Below are positions 59,947 to 64,000 of a stretch of 64,000 nt of DNA, one piece after another. The position numbers and the translations under genes were made by a program. Below the pieces are notes generated by a model. That model was not told the origin of the DNA and searched no databases. It worked only from the letters and a program-made list of their open reading frames with translations. Source of the DNA: Flavobacteriaceae bacterium 3519-10 (GTDB lineage Bacteria > Bacteroidota > Bacteroidia > Flavobacteriales > Weeksellaceae); NCBI GenBank assembly GCA_000023725.1, contig CP001673.1, positions 1,746,342 through 1,810,341 on the forward strand. Direction: 5' to 3'. Each line of letters begins with the position of its first letter. Within the stretch, counting starts at the first letter, position 1.

Positions 59947-60993
59947 TTAAGCCACACCCAGTCGTCGCTTCACTTCCGGCACCACCTGCGTCGCAAAGAG
60001 GCTGATGGATTTCATCGTGAGTTCATGAGGCACAAAGCCAAGACTGGCCTGTGCAAAAAATCTCGTAAATCCAAAAAGCTGATGTTCATACACGATCTTT
60101 TCAACTACCTGTTCTACACTGCCCACCATGAGTGAACCTACCGGCGCGCGCATATAATCGAACTGTTCGCGGGACATGGGCTGCCAACCACGCGAGCGGC
60201 CCACCCTATCCATCATTTGGGCATAGTGCGGGAAAAAATCGTTGGCGGCCTCTTCTGCATTTTCGCCGACAAACATGTGGTTATTGATGCCGACCTGCAA
60301 ATCCTCAGGTTTTACGCCGTTCGCAAGCGCCGATTTTTTGTAAAGATTGATAAAAGGTGTAAACTGCCGCGGCATCCCACCGATAATGGCAAGCATCAAC
60401 GGAAGGTTAAGTTTTGCAGCGCGTTCGGCTGATGCCGGAGTGCCGCCAGCCGCGAGCCAAACAGGAATTTCACCGTTTAAAGCTCGCGGATAAACGCCCA
60501 GATTACGAATTGGAGCACGAAGATTGCCACTCCACGTTACATTTTCAGACTGGTTTATTTTAAGTAAAAGATCGAGTTTTTCTTCGAAAAGCTCATTGTA
60601 ATCGTCCAGATTAAAACCGAAAAGCGGGAAAGATTCAATGAAAGAACCGCGACCCGCCATAATCTCTGCACGTCCGCCAGAAATTGCATCGACCGTGGCA
60701 AACTGTTGGTACACGCGCACAGGATCGTCAGAACTCAGCACCGTTACTGCGCTCGAAAGCCGGATATTCTTTGTAACAGCGGCCGCCGCCGCCAGCACTG
60801 TTGCAGGTGAAGAAACGGCATAATCAGGTCTGTGATGTTCGCCAATACCGAAAACGTCTATGCCCAATTTATCTGCCAGGGCCACTTCTTCCAAAAGGTC
60901 CTGTAGGCGCTGATGGGCATTGAGGCCTTTGCCCGAAACCGTTTCGGGAGCCATATCTGCAAACGTCATCAAACCAAATTCTATCTTTCTCAT
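59947..60993 (-). CDS. LLM-class flavin-dependent oxidoreductase
   Basis: The 348-residue protein has the luciferase-like TIM barrel: FGLMTFADMAPETV at the start, LGIDVFGIGEHHRPDYAVSSPATVLAAAAAVT, GRAEIMAGRGSFIESFPLFG and GSVEQVVEKIVYEHQLFGFTRF. These enzymes use reduced flavin (FMNH2 or F420) to oxidise diverse substrates; the specificity is unknown. ATG 60993 is clear. The 165-base gap upstream holds nothing I recognise. Confidence 0.92.
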   Translation of the reverse strand: MRKIEFGLMTFADMAPETVSGKGLNAHQRLQDLLEEVALADKLGIDVFGIGEHHRPDYAVSSPATVLAAAAAVTKNIRLSSAVTVLSSDDPVRVYQQFATVDAISGGRAEIMAGRGSFIESFPLFGFNLDDYNELFEEKLDLLLKINQSENVTWSGNLRAPIRNLGVYPRALNGEIPVWLAAGGTPASAERAAKLNLPLMLAIIGGMPRQFTPFINLYKKSALANGVKPEDLQVGINNHMFVGENAEEAANDFFPHYAQMMDRVGRSRGWQPMSREQFDYMRAPVGSLMVGSVEQVVEKIVYEHQLFGFTRFFAQASLGFVPHELTMKSISLFATQVVPEVKRRLGVA

Positions 60994-61158
60994 AGCTGTA
61001 ATTTTTATTGTAAGGATGTAAATATTTGTCGGGAAGGTTCTTAAACTCTTCTCTGTATTACAAATTTAACCCTTGTAGAATATATGAACATTGATGTACG
61101 GTAACAAGCGAAAAAACTGAAGCCGTATTAAATTAGAATCTAAGCAGAATCCCAGTAA

Positions 61159-62565
61159 TTAATCGTCCGAGCGCATGTTTTCGCCATCTTTATAATGAAG
61201 GCGGCGGAAAACAAATCCGGATAAAACCGTAAGAATTCCCACCACAAAAAACGTGTAGCGGAAGGCAAGATGTGGATTGCCATGCATTAATTCGGTATTT
61301 CCTTCGAATATTTTAAGCACAATTAAACCAAACGCAATACCGAATCCGATGGCGAGCTGCTGATTCACAGCAAGTAACGAATTGCCGCTGCTCGTATGAG
61401 AATTGCGCAAATCTGCAATGCTGATGGTATTCATCGCTGTAAACTGTATGGAATTAAAAAAACCCAATACCGCGATGATCGGAATAAACCAGTAAATACT
61501 GCTCGTTATCCCAGGTATCCCAAGGCAGCAGATAAGCAAACCTATGATGAACGTGTTACCCATCAGCGTACGGCGGTAGCCAAATCTGTTCAGCACTTTG
61601 AGGACAAAAGATTTCCCGAACATTGCTGTAAGCGCCATCGGGGCGACGATCCAACCCGATATTACAGCCGATTCCCCATATGCGATCTGAATCATCAGCG
61701 GCAACAGCAACGGAATTGAACTGATCCCGAGCCGTGTCGCCAAATTCCCTAAAATCCCGACGCGGAAAGTTCTTACCTGAAACAGATTCAGCGGAAAAAT
61801 AGGATTCTCAGCCTTTTTCGCGTGTTTATAGTAATAGTAAATCATCACAAAACCCAGCGTAAACACCAGCAACACGAATGTAGTGTGTGAAGTGTTGCCA
61901 AACGATTCGAGTGCCACTGAAAGCAGAAGAGACGCAGAAGCAAAAATGATAAAGCCTTTAAAATCAAATTTAATGGTGTCAGAACGGTAATCGGGCATAT
62001 GTTTTAAACTCATCACAATCCCAACAATGCCAATAGGAAGATTAATTAAAAATATCCAGTGCCACGAAAGATAATCAACCATATAACCTCCGACCAGCGG
62101 ACCCAGAACCGGGCCGATAAGTGCAGGAATGATCGCATAGTTCATGGCTCTTACAAGTTCATTCTTGTCGTAAGTTTTAAGCAAAGCCAGCCGTCCCACC
62201 GGGGTCATCAAACTGCCACCAATTCCCTGCACCACACGCGAAATCACAAGCTGTGTAAGATCCTGCGACATTGCACAGAACAGGGAGCCTAAACTGAAAA
62301 CCACGATCGAAAATATAAAAACTCTCCGCGTCCCGAATTTATCTGCGAGAAAACCACTAACCGGCATGAACAGGGCCAGCGTGAGCACATAGCTGATAAT
62401 TGCGGTCTGCATATCGAGCGGTGATTCATTGAGGTCTCTAGCGATCGACGGCAGCGAAGTATTAAGAATGGTAGAATCCAGCATCTGCATAAAAATGGCA
62501 GTTGCAAGAATAAAAGGCAGCATCTTTTTTGTGGAAGAACTGAAGGTCGGAGATTGATTGGGCAT
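61159..62565 (-). CDS. EmrB/QacA (DHA2) family drug exporter
   Basis: The 468-residue MFS protein has about 14 transmembrane segments. The signature motif of the DHA2 group is near the start (LPFILATAIFMQMLDSTILNTSLPSIARDL). Motif A is GFLADKFGTRRVF, and motif C lies in PALIGPVLGPLVGGYMVDYLSWHWIF. Such pumps export drugs or dyes in exchange for protons. No EmrA-type adaptor is adjacent. Its start lies 64 bases after asnB, with an asnB terminator between, so it is probably transcribed separately. Confidence 0.92.
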   Translation of the reverse strand: MPNQSPTFSSSTKKMLPFILATAIFMQMLDSTILNTSLPSIARDLNESPLDMQTAIISYVLTLALFMPVSGFLADKFGTRRVFIFSIVVFSLGSLFCAMSQDLTQLVISRVVQGIGGSLMTPVGRLALLKTYDKNELVRAMNYAIIPALIGPVLGPLVGGYMVDYLSWHWIFLINLPIGIVGIVMSLKHMPDYRSDTIKFDFKGFIIFASASLLLSVALESFGNTSHTTFVLLVFTLGFVMIYYYYKHAKKAENPIFPLNLFQVRTFRVGILGNLATRLGISSIPLLLPLMIQIAYGESAVISGWIVAPMALTAMFGKSFVLKVLNRFGYRRTLMGNTFIIGLLICCLGIPGITSSIYWFIPIIAVLGFFNSIQFTAMNTISIADLRNSHTSSGNSLLAVNQQLAIGFGIAFGLIVLKIFEGNTELMHGNPHLAFRYTFFVVGILTVLSGFVFRRLHYKDGENMRSDD

Positions 62566-62592
62566 GGGTCGCCTGCATCAAAAACTGAACCC

Positions 62593-62618
62593 AAAAAAGC
62601 CCTGCATTTGGCAGGGCT
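62593..62618 (-). terminator. Terminator after asnB
   Basis: On the minus strand AGCCCTGC (62618-62611) and GCAGGGCT (62605-62598) form an 8-bp stem, followed by TTTTTT. Confidence 0.88.
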
Positions 62619-62629
62619 TCAATATCAGG

Positions 62630-64000
62630 TTAGTAAGAATCTTCATGAACGGAAATAACCGCCCGGCCGCTTGGGTCATTCATTTTTTTAAATGCTTCGT
62701 CCCATTCCAGTGCGATTGGTGTAGAACACGCAACGGACGGAACTGACGGAACTGTTGCTGCCGCGGTTTCGCTCGGGAAATGTTCTTCGAAGATCGTGCG
62801 GTAGCGATATTCTTCTTTGTTCTGCGGTGTGTTTAATGGAAATCTGAACCTGGAATTCAGCATCATTTCATCTGAAACTTCTTTTTCTGCCAGTTCTTTC
62901 AAAGAATCAATCCACGAATATCCCACGCCATCGGAAAACTGTTCTTTCTGTCGCCACGCGATAGATTCGGGAAGTAAATCTTCAAAAGCTTTCCTTAACA
63001 CCCATTTTTCCATTTTCCCTTCGGCTTTGTTAATCATTTTATCTTTAGGATTCACCGTCATCGCCACATCCATAAATTCTTTATCGAGGAACGGCACACG
63101 ACCTTCGATGCCCCAGCTCATCAACGACTTGTTGGCTCTTAAACAGTCGTAAAGATGTAGTTTCCCTAATTTACGCACCGTTTCTTCATGGAATTCTTTG
63201 GCGTTCGGAGCTTTGTGGAAATAGAGATAACCCCCAAAAAGTTCGTCACTGCCTTCGCCCGAAAGCACCATTTTTATCCCCATTGATTTTATTACCCTTG
63301 CAAGAAGATACATCGGCGTAGACGCGCGGATCGTGGTAACATCGTAGGTTTCAAGATGATAAATTACGTCGCGCACTGCATCCAGACCTTCCTGAACCGT
63401 GAAATGGACTTCATGATGAATTGAACCGATATGTTCGGCGGCTTTTTGTGCTGCAATCAGGTCGGGAGAACCTTCTAAACCTACCGCAAAACTGTGCAGA
63501 CGCGGATACCAGGCTTCCTGCGTGTCGCCACTTTCAATTCGGTTACGTGCATATTTCGCCGTTACCGCTGCAATAATTGATGAATCCAAACCGCCGGAAA
63601 GAAGAACGCCATACGGAACATCGCTCATCAACTGGCGGTGCACAGCGGCCTCAAGACTTTCTCTGATTTTGGAAATATCGGTCACGTTATCTTTTACGTT
63701 GTCGAAATCGTCCCACTCACGGTGATACCATTTCTGCATTTCATAACCGTCCGGACTGTACAGAAAATGGCCGGGCAGAAAAGTTTCAATTTTTTTACAT
63801 ACGCCTTCCAAAGCTTTAAGTTCGGACGCAACGTAATAATTCCCGTTTTTATCCCACCCCTGATACAACGGACAAATCCCCATGTGGTCGCGGCCTACGA
63901 GATAGATGTCGTTTTCGGTATCGTACAGGGCAAAAGCAAAAATACCGTTGAGTTTTTCGAGGAAATCCTTTCCGTCGCGACGGTATAAGGCAAGAATAAT
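62630..64000 (-). CDS. asnB: Asparagine synthase (glutamine-hydrolysing), 5' end outside the window
   Basis: AsnB makes asparagine from aspartate, ATP and glutamine. The window holds the last 456 residues; the reading frame is open to base 64000. The N-terminal catalytic Cys and roughly the first 95 residues of the glutaminase domain are outside. Visible are the end of the glutaminase domain (LNGIFAFALYD, GRDHMGICPLYQG), the synthetase P-loop LLSGGLDSSIIAA and LSGEGSDELFGGYLY. The conserved tail follows (SVACSTPIALEWDEAFKKMND, then SGRAVISVH), as in E. coli AsnB. It ends at a terminator before the MFS gene. Confidence 0.95.
   Translation of the reverse strand: MILALYRRDGKDFLEKLNGIFAFALYDTENDIYLVGRDHMGICPLYQGWDKNGNYYVASELKALEGVCKKIETFLPGHFLYSPDGYEMQKWYHREWDDFDNVKDNVTDISKIRESLEAAVHRQLMSDVPYGVLLSGGLDSSIIAAVTAKYARNRIESGDTQEAWYPRLHSFAVGLEGSPDLIAAQKAAEHIGSIHHEVHFTVQEGLDAVRDVIYHLETYDVTTIRASTPMYLLARVIKSMGIKMVLSGEGSDELFGGYLYFHKAPNAKEFHEETVRKLGKLHLYDCLRANKSLMSWGIEGRVPFLDKEFMDVAMTVNPKDKMINKAEGKMEKWVLRKAFEDLLPESIAWRQKEQFSDGVGYSWIDSLKELAEKEVSDEMMLNSRFRFPLNTPQNKEEYRYRTIFEEHFPSETAAATVPSVPSVACSTPIALEWDEAFKKMNDPSGRAVISVHEDSY

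Noticed and set aside
1-64000. CRISPR array, prophage, insertion sequence or defence island
   Set aside because: I found no regularly spaced repeats, transposase, integrase, phage structural or restriction genes; gene content is housekeeping throughout.

Overview
The window reads as chromosomal DNA of a flavobacterium in the Chryseobacterium group (Weeksellaceae, Bacteroidota). The evidence is convergent. Many genes carry the Bacteroidota -7 promoter element TAnnTTTG, several with TTTG about 19 bases upstream. There are no clear Shine-Dalgarno sequences. Secreted proteins end in type IX (Por) sorting domains. NuoG is short, ProS is of the archaeal/eukaryotic-like class, and DUF3667, DUF349 and OmpP1/FadL proteins are present. 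This is mostly housekeeping DNA. I see no prophage, insertion sequence, CRISPR array or integrated element, and no gene-free stretch longer than about 300 bases.

Layout. 1-4.5 kb: end of gpsA, a 53-residue membrane protein, mtaB (tRNA methylthiotransferase), a DUF3667 membrane protein and a short alpha-glucan phosphorylase-like protein that lacks the PLP lysine. 4.6-8.3 kb: prfB without the usual frameshift, a DedA protein, and grpE-dnaJ. 8.4-10.5 kb: an mntH-outer membrane protein operon behind a near-ideal promoter overlapped by a perfect 20-base palindrome. 10.5-20.8 kb: a DUF937-OmpA protein, proS, a Tyr/Gly-rich lipoprotein with a FadL-like barrel, a methyltransferase with a ZIP transporter, an RlmL-like RNA methylase, a glycosyltransferase and prmA. 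20.9-23.3 kb: tRNA-CAU, mce, rbfA and a LolC-like permease. 23.4-26.7 kb: two secreted endonuclease I paralogues. 26.8-34.1 kb: aroE, a DUF349 protein, ribD, a YigZ-family gene, a zinc peptidase and a GNAT protein.

34.2-47.6 kb is a complete nuoA-N operon for respiratory complex I, with nuoC and nuoD separate, a short nuoG and hairpins in most of the longer gaps between genes. 47.7-55.1 kb holds a membrane protein/lipoprotein pair, ssb, an HRDC-domain protein, hisS, three small genes, tRNA-Ala, yjdM, an ABC ATPase and a YceI lipoprotein. 55.1-64 kb is mostly minus strand: a sodium:solute symporter, a GNAT protein, katA, a pirin, a luciferase-like oxidoreductase, an EmrB/QacA-type exporter and asnB, which runs off the window.

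The most unusual non-coding signal is a family of GC-rich, multi-hairpin intergenic repeats beginning TTTGGGCG. Two copies (19847-19937 and 56796-56884) are nearly identical except for compensatory changes in their stem. A more diverged copy (21496-21639, minus) has the same layout and has G-U pairs only when read in the same orientation. The most testable gene-level observations are the MntH/outer membrane protein pair with its operator and the lysine-to-threonine change in the phosphorylase-like protein.
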